Under the pieces are notes generated by a model that saw nothing but the letters and a program-made list of their open reading frames with translations, ran no database searches and was not told the origin of the DNA. Shown here one piece after another: positions 22,668 through 35,817 of a DNA stretch of 64,000 nucleotides (its first letter is position 1; each line of letters opens with the position of its first letter). Source of the DNA: Apium graveolens (Eukaryota > Streptophyta > Magnoliopsida > Apiales > Apiaceae); contig NC_133647.1 of NCBI RefSeq assembly GCF_009905375.1, positions 138,751,263 through 138,815,262 on the forward strand, read 5' to 3'. A program made the translations under genes and the position numbers.

Positions 22668-25600
22668 CTAAGTCTTCTTTGTCATTTTCTTCTTTAGCCT
22701 CTTGCATTTACTACATTCTCCTTCTTGAGTGGATTGAGTCTGAACATACTTTCTCTTGATAGCTTTCTTTCTAGGATCTAATGACCTTTTTGATTCTGGA
22801 AGAGATGTTCCTTTGCTTTGATTCTGAAGATCATTCAGTCTTTCTTGTACACAATCACGAGCTTGTATTTCCAATGCATTTACTGGATGTGGATTATTCA
22901 GTTCATTGAGCATCAACTGAAGATATCTGACCTTGAAAACTTTAGAAATAAGTTCAAACAACAATGTGGATCTTCTTGTTTTAGGATGTCCTCATACTCT
23001 CTTGTTATTGTTGACAGATTCTTCTTCTAGAACCTTTTCAAGTATCTCCATGATGAAGTATCTCCATTAATGTCCACTATCTCTGAATCTCTAATCATCT
23101 TGTCATTCAATCTATAAGCATATAACACATCAACATCTTTGAAATCTGCTTCAGATAATTTAACTGCTGAAGCTTCCAGCTTTGCTCTTGTTCTTCTTAT
23201 TTGACTTTCCATAAAAGTAAGTTGTTGATAATGAATGAGTTTTAAGTGATCACCAGACATTGTGATATTCTGCATTCTGCCATCTGCAAACCTCTTAATC
23301 AAAAAAAGGATAAAGAAATTCTTGAGAAGACAAATCCATCATTATCTTCTAAAGATTGTCTATGAAACATTCATTCTCGTTTGATGTCAACCATGGAATC
23401 TTTGAAGTAAGGACAAAAAGTTTAACAATATTTAACTTTTTTAGGACACTTGTGGATATCATCATTTGTAATCCATCAATATGATAAATAGTGATTTTCC
23501 ATCCATTTTTTAGAATATTCACAGTGGTACTGGTTATTATTCTACTGAACTGGTGATAGAATTCATGAATATTGATATAGAGATTTCTGTAATTTTTCAT
23601 AATGTTTAGAAGATTCTTGTTTCCAGTATCTAAATTAAGATAAACTTCAGGTTTTTCCATTTTCCTTTTTACCTCATCCCATTTACTTCCTTTTCTGTTT
23701 ATCCGAAGATATTGATTCTCTCGCTTCTATGGCTTCCTTTCTTTGAATATCTCAAAGTACTTGATCTTTCTACCTCATCTCGAATTAATTCATAAGATAG
23801 TTTGAATTCTTCAGACATCCTATAGAACAAGAAGGCATCCAAGAAGGCATCTTCATCTTCATATCCTTCATCTTCAGAGATAATCTTTCTCTCTTCCATC
23901 TCTACCTCTTCAAATCTAGGTTCACACCCCTTGGGATCCGCCAACTCAAACTCTGAGAATAGGGGATTTGGAGCATATACCTCCAATAAAAGACTCCTCT
24001 GAGCTTTAATGACTTGGCTCAGAAGATCTTGTCATAGAACTCTTCTCAACAGTTCTTGATTTGATTAACACCCTTTCATCAATCCTCTATTCCTCATTTT
24101 CTTTATCTAGCTCTTCTCCAAACTCATCAAATTCAGTGCCAGCTGCTTGAAATGCATCTTGAATTAAATCTATAACAGAAGCTACTTTTTTGTGCTCCAC
24201 CCTTTTCTACCCCTTAATTGTGTTATCCTTCAGAGCTGGGGTTAATTGAGCAGGCAAGATCAAGTAAGGGATCTCTTGAATAGATGGTTCTGAAATAGAA
24301 ATTTGATTTTGGACTGAGGTCTTTGGCCCAGTATTGGAAAGAACTATTCCAGTAGGAGTCGGGATTGGTTCTTGCTTGCTAACTGAGAGTTTTTACTCAA
24401 TATTTAAAATTGGCTTTCCCTTTCCTGAGTGCGAGAGTGATTGCTCCACAAATTCACGTAAGCTAGCAAAAGATGCTTGTTGAAGTTCAACTTGCTCGGA
24501 AAGACAGGCAATCTCATGATCCCTAACAGACAGTTCAACCTTAATATATTGATCCTTTAGAGCCAGTTGTTCTTTGAGAAATTCATCTCTGAACGTCAAG
24601 TGCTCTTCGAGATAAGATTTTGTTACATATTATGACATGTCTATAGGTTTGATTTGGGTGGTAGGTGTATCACTGGCTTCTCGTGGTATTTTGCTCGGCA
24701 CTCAATTATTCGGTTTAGGGATTGGTGTTTCACTCATCCTCATGGATACACTCCCATCATAGCTCCGAGATCCAGAAGTACCTACAAGAAGCACGGGAGC
24801 CATCCTTAAGGAGGTCAGCAGTGGTGAAATGGGAGTTCGTAATTCCCAATCCTTGTACAAGACAAGTTGCTTAGCACTCAATTATTCGGTTTAGGGATTG
24901 GTGTTTCACTCATCCTCACGGATACACTCCCATCATAGCTCCGAGATCCAGAAGTACCTGCAAGAAGCACGGGAGCCATCCTTAAGGAGGTCAGCAGTGG
25001 TGAAATGGGAGTTCGTAATTCCCAATCCTTGTACAAGACAAGTTGCATGTCATCTGGAGATGACTGGTCCAGAGTTGGAATCTCTGGGAGGATCACTGAG
25101 GTCATCATACTTGGCATCTGTTCCTTAGCGTCCTCTGGTGTCGGTGAAGACACTTTCCCTTTAGGCTCACCAGTTGAATCTGGTTCATTGCCAGTGGCTT
25201 TCTGATCTGATCCTATGTCAGATCCCCTATCCGCAGATGCATCCAGGTTTATTAGTCCTGGGGAGTTAAGTGATGTGCTAGATGTGGCAGCAATTATATC
25301 ACTTTCTCCTAACACCCGTGAAGACAATTAATCCATTGAAGGAGCTTGAACATGATATTTTAATCGTAATATGGTTAAATTCCCCGTTTCTATCAGTTCA
25401 TCCTCACCAAATAACGCTCTTCTAAATGACTCATTTAAAGCTTCAAGAGCTTGGATATTGGAAAGAGTGTTTGACTCAATACAAGACATCGTGGTTGACG
25501 GGCGAATTTCAATAGACCCACCTTGTTGAGAAGATGAATCTAGTAATTGTTTAAATGCCTTTTCAGCAGAGGTATCCTTTTGGGAAGATACCCGGGGGGT

Positions 25601-26936
25601 TACAGTTGTCTCTATAGGGGTATTTCTTTGCTTCGTATGAGACAAAGTTGTGGGTTTACTCATAGTACATTCCTTATTTTCTGCATCTAGTACAGTTTCT
25701 CCCTCTTCACTCATAGGATCCTTGTACGCCAGGGATTGGGCTAAGAGATTTTGAGAAGTTTGTATGGGCTCTATTGGGTGGCTATGAATTTGTGGGAAAA
25801 CTAATTCACCACCTCTCCTATCTCCTCGTTCCTCAAGAAGTTGTGTATGAAAGTCAACAAGGTGTAATGAGTCAATATCTACTAAATCATCAAAAGTTGC
25901 ACTTTGAGAAGACTCATTCATACCTATGAGATCTGGCCTGTAGACATCTGCTTCTGATTGAGTGGGCACGGAATCTTCTTGTTGTTGTTCAGCAGCTTCA
26001 GGTTGTATAACCTCTTCTGGTTGTTAAGCAATGATGGGTTTTGATCAATTTCCATAGGTAGAGCTTCAGCTTCAGGCTGTGGAACACTTTGTTAAGCACC
26101 CTGTTGACTTGTACCAGTTTGATCTTGATGTGTAGCCTTAGATTGCTGAGAAATGGTAGCAAAGTACTCTTCCGAAGTCTGTCAAAAAAAATGAGGTTGT
26201 TTTTAGGATAAGGTGTCTGATTGATCAGCTTGACCACCATTTTTTAGAACAGCACTTGAGAGTCTTTCAAGTTATCAGCGTGAACTAAAACTTTCGGATT
26301 TTCTGTCAGCTTTCCATTTATAACAATCTAGAGAAACCTGACATATAAGATGTGATCTTGTTCTTGAGATTGGTTCTCTAAGATCTCCTCCATGAACAGA
26401 CGTCCAAAGTTGATGCGTAGATTATGAGCAACAGCTACTCCAACTTTTTGATTGAATAGTATCAGTCAATGAAATCCACCAGTCTTGGGAGACAGATAGT
26501 AAGACAGAATGTTAAAGAACAGGTGCCATGGTTTTAGTAGATGGATTTTGTTGAAGTGCTTTGGAAGTGTGTCATTTTCCATGGTGCTTTTGATGGCTTT
26601 GAAGAAGCTAAACAGTTCTCATTTCTATGGAAATTTTACAAAATTATCCCGAGGGAGTTGAAGATACTCATTGAAATAATCCTCAGTGATTCTAATTTTT
26701 TCATCACCAACCAAGAAAGAGAAACCTAGCTTATCGTCATCTGACGTGTCTTTAGCTGTAGTGTGCACATATCTGAGGAGCTCAACATATAACTTGACAC
26801 TAGTAATCAAAGCATAGTACACAATCGCGTGCTCCTTTAGAAAACGGATCCATTTTTCAAAATCACCCATTTTAATTGAATCACATTCTATAACTGAGAC
26901 ATAATTTTTTTTTAGTATCTTAACATTATCCGCCAT
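22668..26936 (-). pseudogene. Extra ORF of the Sirevirus-like element, heavily broken
   Basis: A long coding region after pol, now in pieces. The amino part at 26936-26625 (MADNVKILKKN..., YVELLRYVHTT, FNEYLQLPRDNF) resembles the start of the accessory ORF seen in some plant Sireviruses. A low-complexity Ser/Thr/Glu/Pro-rich middle lies at 25969-24878, with one in-frame stop at 25328-25330. A Leu/Glu-rich, probably coiled-coil piece lies at 24599-24393. An acidic piece follows at 23986-23699, then helical pieces at 23660-23349 and 23302-23027, and a Lys-rich carboxyl end at 22964-22668 with CSKCKRLKKK. No clear membrane span was seen, so the term env-like is not justified here. A 176-bp tandem duplication (24698-25046) shifts the frame. 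The function of the intact protein is not known to me. Confidence 0.6.
24698..25046 (-). repeat. 176-bp tandem duplication inside the extra ORF
   Basis: 24698-24873 and 24874-25046 are almost identical (a few substitutions, for example ATGGATACA against ACGGATACA). The 176-bp unit is not a multiple of three, so the duplication itself breaks the frame. The near identity shows it is recent compared with the other damage. Confidence 0.9.
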
Positions 26937-26959
26937 TTTAATTAAAAAATGAGAATAAA

Positions 26960-28359
26960 ATTTTGATCGTAAAACAAATTAATCATGCACTTAAATTAAA
27001 ACTAGAAATTAAATCCAACACATACAAATAAAAAGGAACAAATATTTGTAATAAACCCTAGAGAGCAAGTGACTCGAATAACTAATTAAAATCAATTATT
27101 AATGAACCAAACAAAGCTCTCGTTTAATCCTTGATGAAATCAAAAGATGTTACTATCAAACAAATATGCAAGTTCTGGGCTTTATGAATATATGATTTTT
27201 ATAAAATTTGGCAAAGTTTTGGTAGGGTAACAATCGATTTCAAAATTAGTCTCTCTCTTTCTCTTGCGACTTGTAAATTCTTTGTGTATATAAGTGAATA
27301 AAATGAGAGGTTTTTATATATATATAATATACTCACAAGAAATAATTTAAAACTGTTCAGAGCTAAATGGCAACTACTGTGATGCACACATAGATTAAAT
27401 CTAAGTTGCGACCACAGTGTAGCCACAACAAAGAAAAAAATACCAAGTTATTTTCTGAGTTGCGACCATTGTGTTGCATACTTAAAACATTCCTAAGTTG
27501 CGACCATAGTGGTTGATACAACAAATAACACCAATTGCTTGTAGAAACTAAGTTGTGACTATAGGAAGATCCATTCTACTTAGAAAAAACTTCTAAGTTG
27601 TGACACTTAATCTGTTCTAATTGCAATGCCAAGTATACTCTAGTCACAACTTAGACAAATATTTTGTTGCGACCCCTGTTAACTAGTCGCAACTTAGACA
27701 AATATTTAGTTCCGACCCCTGTTAACTAGTAGGGACTTGGATGAATTTCTAATTTTCACAGGATTTATTCTTTTGATCATATATTATTAATTATTTTCAT
27801 AAAATGAAAAAGATTAATAATTTTAGAATAAATAATGTGCTACTGTTATATCAATTCCATGAATTCTTTTAAATATTAATTAATTTAAAATGTATTAAAA
27901 TTTATAATTCATAATTTCTATTCACAACTATACAATTTTTTTCATTAATTTGATAAAATCATACTTTTAATGAAATAAAATTATGCTGCAAATTTAAATT
28001 TAATTTTAATGAACCTCTTTAAATATAAAATAATTTAAAGTCCACTAAAATTAATAAAACACAACTTTGATTATTAAAATTGAAATATTTATCATTGAAT
28101 TGATAATATCTCAATCTTTTACATCAAAATTATGCTGCAAAAATTTTACTCATAATTTAATCAATTATGATTAAACTATTTTCAAACAATTTATAAATAT
28201 AAATGTGCTGAAATATTTATCAGATAGATATAAGCACATAAATATTTGAATTACGAGAAATAAATAATGGCAAATAAATTTACATGTCCTTAAAATATTG
28301 AAATTAAATAACAAGTGATTTCATCCAAGGCAAAGTGCACTTACTAACTTCTAATTTAA
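26960..28359 (-). repeat. Spacer between pol and extra ORF with repeated TTGCGACCA-type motifs
   Basis: No gene. Between about 27365 and 27725 there are at least eight variants of (C)TAAGTTGCGACCA(T/C)AGTG, some inverted (AGTCGCAAC). A 43-bp unit is tandemly repeated at 27640-27682 and 27683-27725. The rest (27740-28360) is very AT-rich. Confidence 0.75.
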
Positions 28360-31100
28360 TTAATTAGAAAGATTTAACATCCCAAGTTCACTAACCAACT
28401 TAGAGAAAGAGTTTTCATCAAGTGATTTTGTGAAGATGTCTGCAATTTGATCCTCTACGGGTACAAAATATAATTCCACAGTGCCATTTGTGACGTGCTC
28501 TCTGATAAAGTGATACCTGATATTAATATGCTTTGTTCTTGAGTGTTGAACTAGGTTGTTGGAGATTTCTATGGCATTAGTATTGTCGCTGAATATTGGA
28601 ATATTTGACATAACAGACCATAATCCCGGAATTGGTTCCTCATCCACAAGATTTGAGTACAACAGCTTCTCGCAGCTATGTATTCAGCCACAGCAATTGA
28701 TGGGGTACAGAGTGCTGCTTCTTGCTATTCTAGGATACCAGCCTTCTTCCAAGAAATTGACAGCTTCCTGAAGTACTTTTTCTATCAATCTTACAACCTG
28801 CAAAAGTTGAATCTATATAGCCAACTAGGTCAAAACCTGTACCTTTAGGGTATCAAATACCAAGATTTGGGGTCCCCTTAAGATACCTAAAAATCCTTTA
28901 ACAACTATAAGATAAGACTCTTTAGGATCAGCTAAAAATCTAGCAGATAAGCATGTTGAAAACATAATATCTAGCATACTTGTTGTAAGATATAATAATG
29001 AGCCTATCATACCTCTGTAGCTTGTGATGTCAACTTTCTTACCAGTTTTGTCCTGATCAAGCTTAGAAGCTGTTGGCATTGGAGTCTTTTTCGGAGTTGA
29101 ATCTTCCAGATTGTACTTCTTTAGAAGTTCTCTGATGTACTTGGATTGACAAATGAATATACCATCTTTCCTTTGACTCACTTGTAATCCAAGAAAGTAG
29201 TTCAACTATGTCATCATTCTTATTTCATACTTACTCTGCATTAACTTAGAAAATCTCTTGAAAAGATCATCATTAGTAGAGTCAAATATAATGTCATCAA
29301 CATATACTTGAACTATATCATATCAGATATTTATGCTTTTATGAAACAGAGTTTTATCTACAACACCTCTAGTAAAACCATTTTTAAGTAGAAATTTTGA
29401 GAGAGTGTCATACCATGTCCTTGGTGCTTGCTTGAGTCCATAGAGAGCTTTGAATAAAAAGTACACACAGTCTACCAGATTTGGATCTTCAAAACCTGGA
29501 GGTTGTTCCACATAACTTCTTCTTCTAGCTCCCTATTCAGGATTGCACTCTTCATATCCATTTGATAAACTTTGAAGTCTGAATGTGCTGTAAATGCCAG
29601 AAATATCCTAATTGCCTCAAGTCTTGCTACTGGTGCATAGGTTTCATCATAATCTATCTCCTTTTTTTGAGAGTAACCTTTAGCTATTAATATGGCCTTG
29701 TTTCTCGTTACAATGTCATTTTCATCTAACTTATTTCTGAATACCCACTTGATGCCAATTACTGACTTGTCTTTTGGTCGGGGTACCAGCTTCCATATCT
29801 TCCGCCTTTCAAACTGATTGAGCTTTTCTTGCATAGCAATAACCCAATCTAGATCTTCAAGTGCATCATCCACTTTCTTAGGTTCCATTTCTGAGAGAAA
29901 CCCTGAAAAGTGATTTTAATTATGTGTGGCATGTCTAGTTCTCACTCTTGTGTTAGGATCACCAATGATCAGTTCAAAGGGATGGTCCATGTTCCAAACT
30001 CTTTGTCGGCAGACAAGATCTTGATATTTACCTTTGTTCAGCATGACATTGAGTGTAAACTGTAGATCCTCTTCCTGCTCCCCCTGAGTTGCTGTTACCA
30101 TGACTTGATGATTCTGATCTTTGGTAGTAGTTATTGTAGGAGTTTCTGTATGATTATCATAACCACCATAACCATCATTACTACCATGTGATTCAGGATC
30201 ATCATTGCCAAATACTATAGGTACAACACGAGAAATCTCAGGTTCTTTTTCATCCAAAAGATCATCTGAAAGATTTTCAAATTCCAGAGATTTAAAATCA
30301 TTTTATCTTTGGAGGCTTGTTAACTTGGTTTTGTCGAACGTTTCATTAAGGCTTTCAATCACCTTCTGCTCAACAATCACATAAATCCTGTAAGCTTTAG
30401 ATTCCAGAGAGTAGCCAAGAAATATGCCTTCTTCTGCCTTAGCATCAAACTTTCCCAGATTCTCATTTCCTTCTTTAAGCATAAAGCATTAAGCGCCAAA
30501 CACATGAAATTATTTCAGTGTTGGTCTTTTGTCAGCCATAATCTCATAAGGAGTCTTGTCATGATCTTTAATAAGCAGGATACGATTTTGAGTGTAACAC
30601 GCTGTATTGACAGCTTCAGCCTAGAAGTAGGTAGGAAGTCTTGATTCAATTAGCATAGTCTTTGTTGCTTCAACCGAGGTAAGATTCTTCCTTTTTACTA
30701 CTCCATTATGTTGTGGGGTTCTTGGTGATGAATACTGTCTCGAAATGCCTTTCTCTGTACATAATTTATTAAGAAATGCATTCTTGAACTCTGTTCCATT
30801 GTCTGATCTGGTCTTTCTGACAGGTTATTTTGCTTCCAACTCAATCTTCTTTATGTGATCAACTATCATATGTGGTGCTTCATCTTTTGATTGTAAGAAC
30901 AACACTCATGTGTACTTTGAGTAGTTATCGACTATCACTAAAGCATATCTTTTTCTTGATAGTGACATCACATTCACTGGATCAAATAAATCCATGTGAA
31001 TTAACTGAAGATGTTCAGTTATGCTTGTCATTTCCTTGCTTCTATGTGATACCTTCTTTGACTTCCCTTTTTCACATGCTTCACAGAGTCCTTGACAGAA
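28360..31100 (-). pseudogene. Sirevirus-like Copia pol remnant (integrase, RT, RNase H)
   Basis: The reading starts inside the integrase amino part (CQGLCEACEKGKSKK) and proceeds through the core (first Asp in HMDLFDPVNV, second in SDNGTEF). The third catalytic residue has become Lys in QHNGVVKRKN. RT follows ([40 protein letters not shown] intact near 29295, YFLGLQVSQRKDG, YRGMIGSLLYLTTS), then RNase H (FSDNTNAIEISNN, SRTKHINIRYHFI, DIFTKSL), ending at 28360. Several stops and shifts occur, for example within RT near 29325 and in RNase H at 28660-28825. The protease and gag that should precede are absent. Confidence 0.9.
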
Positions 31101-31802
31101 TTCAAAATAAACAATTATTATTCGTGATTGTTTCGAGATTGTTAGGGGGAACGAGATTGTTTCGAGATAAACAATTAAAAGAAGAGATGAAGTAGGATTA
31201 TTATCAGGATAAATATCAAGTTCATGACTGATTGCAGCAAAATAACTCAGTTTGGTCACTGACTACAAATTTGACTCACTTTACTCACTCATTTAATTAA
31301 AATGTACATGCCGTTAAAAGTCAATGAAGAAATTGGTCAGACTTAACGTTAAACGTAAAGTTTTCCGTCTGACGAAATGTTGTCGTTGATGTGGCAACAC
31401 CTGTCGCTGAAGTGGCACCACGCTTGAGTGTCCAAGTTAAAATTAAAAAAAAAAAAGAATCAGTTTGTGTCAAAGAAAGGGAAAAGAAGCGGGAATTGAA
31501 AGAGGGGAAGAAATGAAACCCTAATCCTCTTTTTTCTTGGAATCGATCGATTGCTTGCGTTTCTGGGTTGATCATGGAAGATTGAAGAACAACTAACTAA
31601 TTGCTATCATCAAAGCACCGTATAAGGTATGTATTGATATATATACAAACTTACGATTTCTGTATGACATGCATACTGAGTTGTGCTTATTTGACACCAT
31701 ATTTTAGTTATTCAGTTGAACATCATCTTGTATTTGTTGTTTACTTCGTTTGTTTGTAATAAAAGTGTGTAATCGAAGTTATATAATCTTTGTTATGTAG
31801 GA

Positions 31803-34800
31803 ATGTCTTCTAGGGTTACCCTTTATTTACATCACCATGGGGTTTTTAAAGTTGAACCCATGAAGGGTAATGCTGGGTATGTGGGGGGTCTGTAGAAGTA
31901 ATTAAAAATGTTGACACTGATGTAATATCTGTACTGGAATTTGAAGATTATGCAGAAAAATATAATTATAGCCCAACTGATTTGTACTACTTCCAAAATG
32001 ATGGTCACAGATTTAAGAAAGGTATTAGATTATTATATGATGATGTCTCCATGAGGGATTTAACTAAGTTGTCTCTACCATTCAAAAAAATGAATGTTTA
32101 TGTGGATCATCAAAATCAATCTACTGATAAACCACCAACTACTGATGATATAATGGATGAAGATGTTAGTGGTTCTGCTGGTGGTAGTGGGGGTCATAAG
32201 ATAGATGAACATGTTGAAGAAGTAGAAGAGTCTTTAAATGAAAATGATGAATTTAGTGAGGAGGACAGTGAAGATTTAGATTATGAGGGGTTGACTGATA
32301 AGGAAAGTGATGAAGAGCTTGTGGATGCAAGAAAACTGAGGTAACAAGTTATACCTGATACCGATAGTGAAGGGAGTGATTATGATGAGGAAGACTACAA
32401 CAGTGATGAGTTAAGGTCTGATGAAAGTTCAAGTGAAGATGAAAATATCAAACAGGGATATATTGGCATTCCACCTGGGAACAAAAGAAAGAAGAGAACA
32501 AAAGTATTTAATCCAGATAAAAGTGAAGGGATAGTAAAATGGGAGGTTGGGATGAAATTTACATCTATTGAGGAGTTCACGAAAGTGGTAAGAGAGTATG
32601 GAATTAGAGAGAGGAGAGCTTTGCATTTCATAACAAATGACAATAAGAGGGTGCAAGTAGGCTATGAGAAAGGGTGTCGTTTTTATTTACGGTGCAGTAG
32701 GCTAGAAAATACAGGAGGAGCTGTGCAGATCAAGACATGTCTTGATGACCATTTGTGTACAAAACCTTATGAAAATAAACTGGTGAGTGTGAAAGTACTG
32801 ACAGAGATGTATGGTGAAAAAATTAGGAAGAATCCATAGTGGAAGGTGAAAGAAATGTAGGAAACGATAAGGAAAGAACTTGAAATAGAAGTCCCTAGGA
32901 TAAAGTGTTCTAGGGTTAGACAAGCTGCTCTTGCTGGGGTTATAGAGACATTGAAAGACCATTATGCCAGGGTGTGGGATTTTGGTTTTGAGATTCTAAA
33001 AAATAATCCAGGAAACAGGGTTGACATAAGGACAAACAGGATAACCGATGATTCTCAGAATAAATTTCAAAGGATCTACATATGCTACCATGCATTGAAG
33101 GAAGGATGGAAGTTGGGATGTAGACCAATTTTAGGTGTAGATGGATGTTTCCCGAAAACTGTGTGTGGGGGTCAGTTGCTGAGTGCAGTTGGGAGGGATG
33201 GTAATAAACAGATGTACCCAGTTGCATATGCAGTGGTAGAATCTGAAAGTACTGAAAGTTGGAGATGGTTCCTTGGACTACTCAGAGAAGATCTTATTCT
33301 TGGAAATGGAGTTGGACTCACAGTGATTAGTGATCAACAAAAGGTATGCTTTATTTATTTGCAACTTACATTACTATGCTTTTTGGTTGTTGTTTCATAT
33401 TGAATGCTTATTCTTATTGTGTAATAAATGCTAGGGACTTGAAAATGCAATGAAGGAGTATCTACCCCATGCAGAACACAGATTATGCACAAGACACTTA
33501 TACAATAATATGAGAAAAAAGTAAGTAGCTACATTATAAAGATATTTCTGTTAAAGAAGGCCCTAACTGATTTTGACAATTCTAATTATTATTATATATG
33601 TAGGTGCCCAACTGGATTAGTTAAAAATTATTTTTCGATGGCTGCATGTGCAACATACCCAGCTGGCTACTAGAAAACAATGAAAGCTCTTCAAAGGCAC
33701 TCAAAATCAGCATATGAGCACCTCTCCAAACTGGATCCCAAAAGCTGGTCAAAAGCATTTTTTCAGAATAAATGTGATGCTGACAATGTGGAGAATAATA
33801 TGTCAGAGTGCTTTAATTCCTGGATAGTTAATGAGAGGTACATTATCTCACAATTATTGCATATTTTCTGATTTCTTTTATACTTATCTGATTTTTGTTT
33901 AATAATGTTTGTAGGTACATGCCAGTTCTTACAATGTTGCAGGAACTTCATTTCAAAATAATGAGGAGAATCAGGACAAATAGGGAGGCTATGCAATATG
34001 CTGACATTGTCATTTGCCCCAGAATAAAGGGTAAGCTTGACATTTCAGTTAAAAACTCTAGAAAGTGGCATGCCAGTTGGGATGGGGACAAAAAGTATAT
34101 GGTAAAATTTGGCACAAAAACATTGACTGTCAACTTAGAAGATAGGACTTATGATTGTAGGGCATGGGACCTAACAGGGATCCCATGTTCCCATGCTGTG
34201 GCTGCTATACATGATAGGAGACATCAACCTATCTTGTATGTTTCAAAGTATTACACCAAAGAAATGTATATGAAGTCTTACAATCAGTCCTTGCAAGCTT
34301 TGAGAGGGGAGGATTTTCGGGAGATGACAGACAAAGCAGTGATGTTTCCACCTGACATTCCTAAGAAATTAAGAGGGAGGCCCAAAAGATTAAGAAGAAG
34401 AGAGCATTGGGAGGGGGTAGTAAAAGTAGGAGTAAATCTACAGAGGGAGTGCCTGGTTTGCAGAAACTAACTAGTGGGAAGAAAATGCATTGCAGTTTGT
34501 GTAGACAAGCAAGACACAAGAAGCCTAAGTGCCCACTGAACCAACAGAACATGGGGGAAATGAAGCTGAAAAACAAGATGAAGGTGGTGAAGGTGGCCAA
34601 GAGGAAGGAGAATCTGAACAGAGACAGGTACAAGAGGAGAGGCCTAGGACTAAGTTGCCAGTAAGGAAGGCCTTACCAGGTATTGTCATTGGAGAACCAA
34701 GGGAAACATCCGAGGTTAAAGCATCTACTAGAAAAGGGAAGGGGAAAGAACAGATGAAGAACAAGTCTCAAACCAAGAGAAAAGATAGGCCCTTCTGGAT

Positions 34801-35431
34801 GGCCAAAAAATGTCAGCAAAAACAAATAGAACCAGTGATTGAGGAGGAAAAATTTGCTGGTCAGCTAGAAGACATCCTTGCAGCCTATGATGATAACATT
34901 CTTCATGATACACATGATGAGTTGATTGAGGCTTCTAAAGAAAGCAACAAAGTGCCTAGCAACCGTGAAACATTGACTACTCAACCTACTCCAAGGACTC
35001 AGTCATTTCAGGAAATGCTCTTAGGAGCTTGTGGAGGTAAACTATTCTTGCCTAATCCTGGGTTTGTGTCAACAGGCTATATGCCAAATGGGACTCCATG
35101 TGTTAGTACTCCACCATTTAAACATGGTGATGCACATGTAACTCCTACTATGGCAACAGATGGACCAAGTACAGAGAAGACCATGGAAGGCCTTGCTGAA
35201 GAAGGTGTTGAAGTAGATAGTGGAGAAGAAGGTGATGAAGAATCTGAAGAGGTAGATCATGAAGAATCAGAAGGAGAAGAAGAGGGTGATGAAGTCATGT
35301 ATGGAGAAGAAGAAGAAAGCGATGAAGATAAGGTGGAACCAGAACCAAGGAGGAGCAACAGATTATGGTTGAAGACAAAGTTCACTTTTAAAAATACGCC
35401 GGATGATCCTGTCAACCTTGATGATGATTAA
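31803..35431 (+). pseudogene. MuDR-type transposase, four exons, inactivated
   Basis: The transposase would cut and join the element's TIRs. Exons inferred from GT-AG sites: 31803-33343, 33435-33520, 33604-33837, 33915-35431. In order: a PB1-like start (MSSRVTLYLHHHGVFKVEP), an acidic region, a zinc-binding/DNA-binding region (CRFYLRCSR, CLDDHLC), and the MULE core with Asp 33140 (GVDGCF) and Asp 33332 (ISDQQ). NNMSECFNSW probably carries the conserved Glu. A SWIM finger (DCRAWDLTGIPCSHA, about 34152) and a CCHC knuckle (CSLCRQARHKKPKC, about 34490) follow, then a long acidic carboxyl tail ending RRSNRLWLK. Damage: frameshifts near 31890, 34417 and 34555, and stops at 32342, 32837, 32861 and 33671. 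The stops at 32837 and 32861 are TAG codons that fit former CAG. Confidence 0.9.
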
Positions 35432-35817
35432 GGGTTTTTAATTATGAACTTTATATTTTTGGGTTTAGTGTAATCAGTCCCAAACAATGTACTTTTGTTA
35501 AGTATGGTCAGTTGAATCATAACTTTGGGATGGCTATATTTTTGTCTTAAGTATGGTCCTCATTTTGGTATGGTTAAGTATGTAAAACTTATGTTTCACA
35601 ATTTGGGACCATGTAATGACTGAATGAAGTTATCTACATTAACAGCTTATTTCACACCAATCTTCATAATGCTATAATTGCATTCATTCCATTCATTTAA
35701 ATATTTCTAGTACATGGACACGAGCCATACTGATGCATTACAATTACACAAAATTCATCAGTGGCAACACAATATGAAGCCATCCACTAACTGAAATTCA
35801 CACCACTAACATACAAA

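Larger units (their letters stand above)
21252..31100 (-). mobile_element. 5'-truncated Sirevirus-like Copia retrotransposon
   Basis: On the minus strand the order is integrase, reverse transcriptase, RNase H (31100 down to 28360), a non-coding spacer, a long extra ORF (26936 to 22668), a polypurine tract, and an LTR (22482 to 21252). An additional ORF between pol and the 3' LTR, together with the integrase and RT sequence type, points to the Sirevirus lineage of Copia. gag, protease, the integrase amino end and the 5' LTR are missing. Recognisable sequence stops near 31100, about 100 bp before the Mutator-like element. The 5 bp outside the LTR (21247-21251, ATGTG) have no partner to test as a target duplication. 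Confidence 0.85.

Noticed and set aside
27640..27725. CRISPR-like direct repeats
   Set aside because: Two adjacent 43-bp copies without spacers in a plant retrotransposon; a simple tandem duplication.
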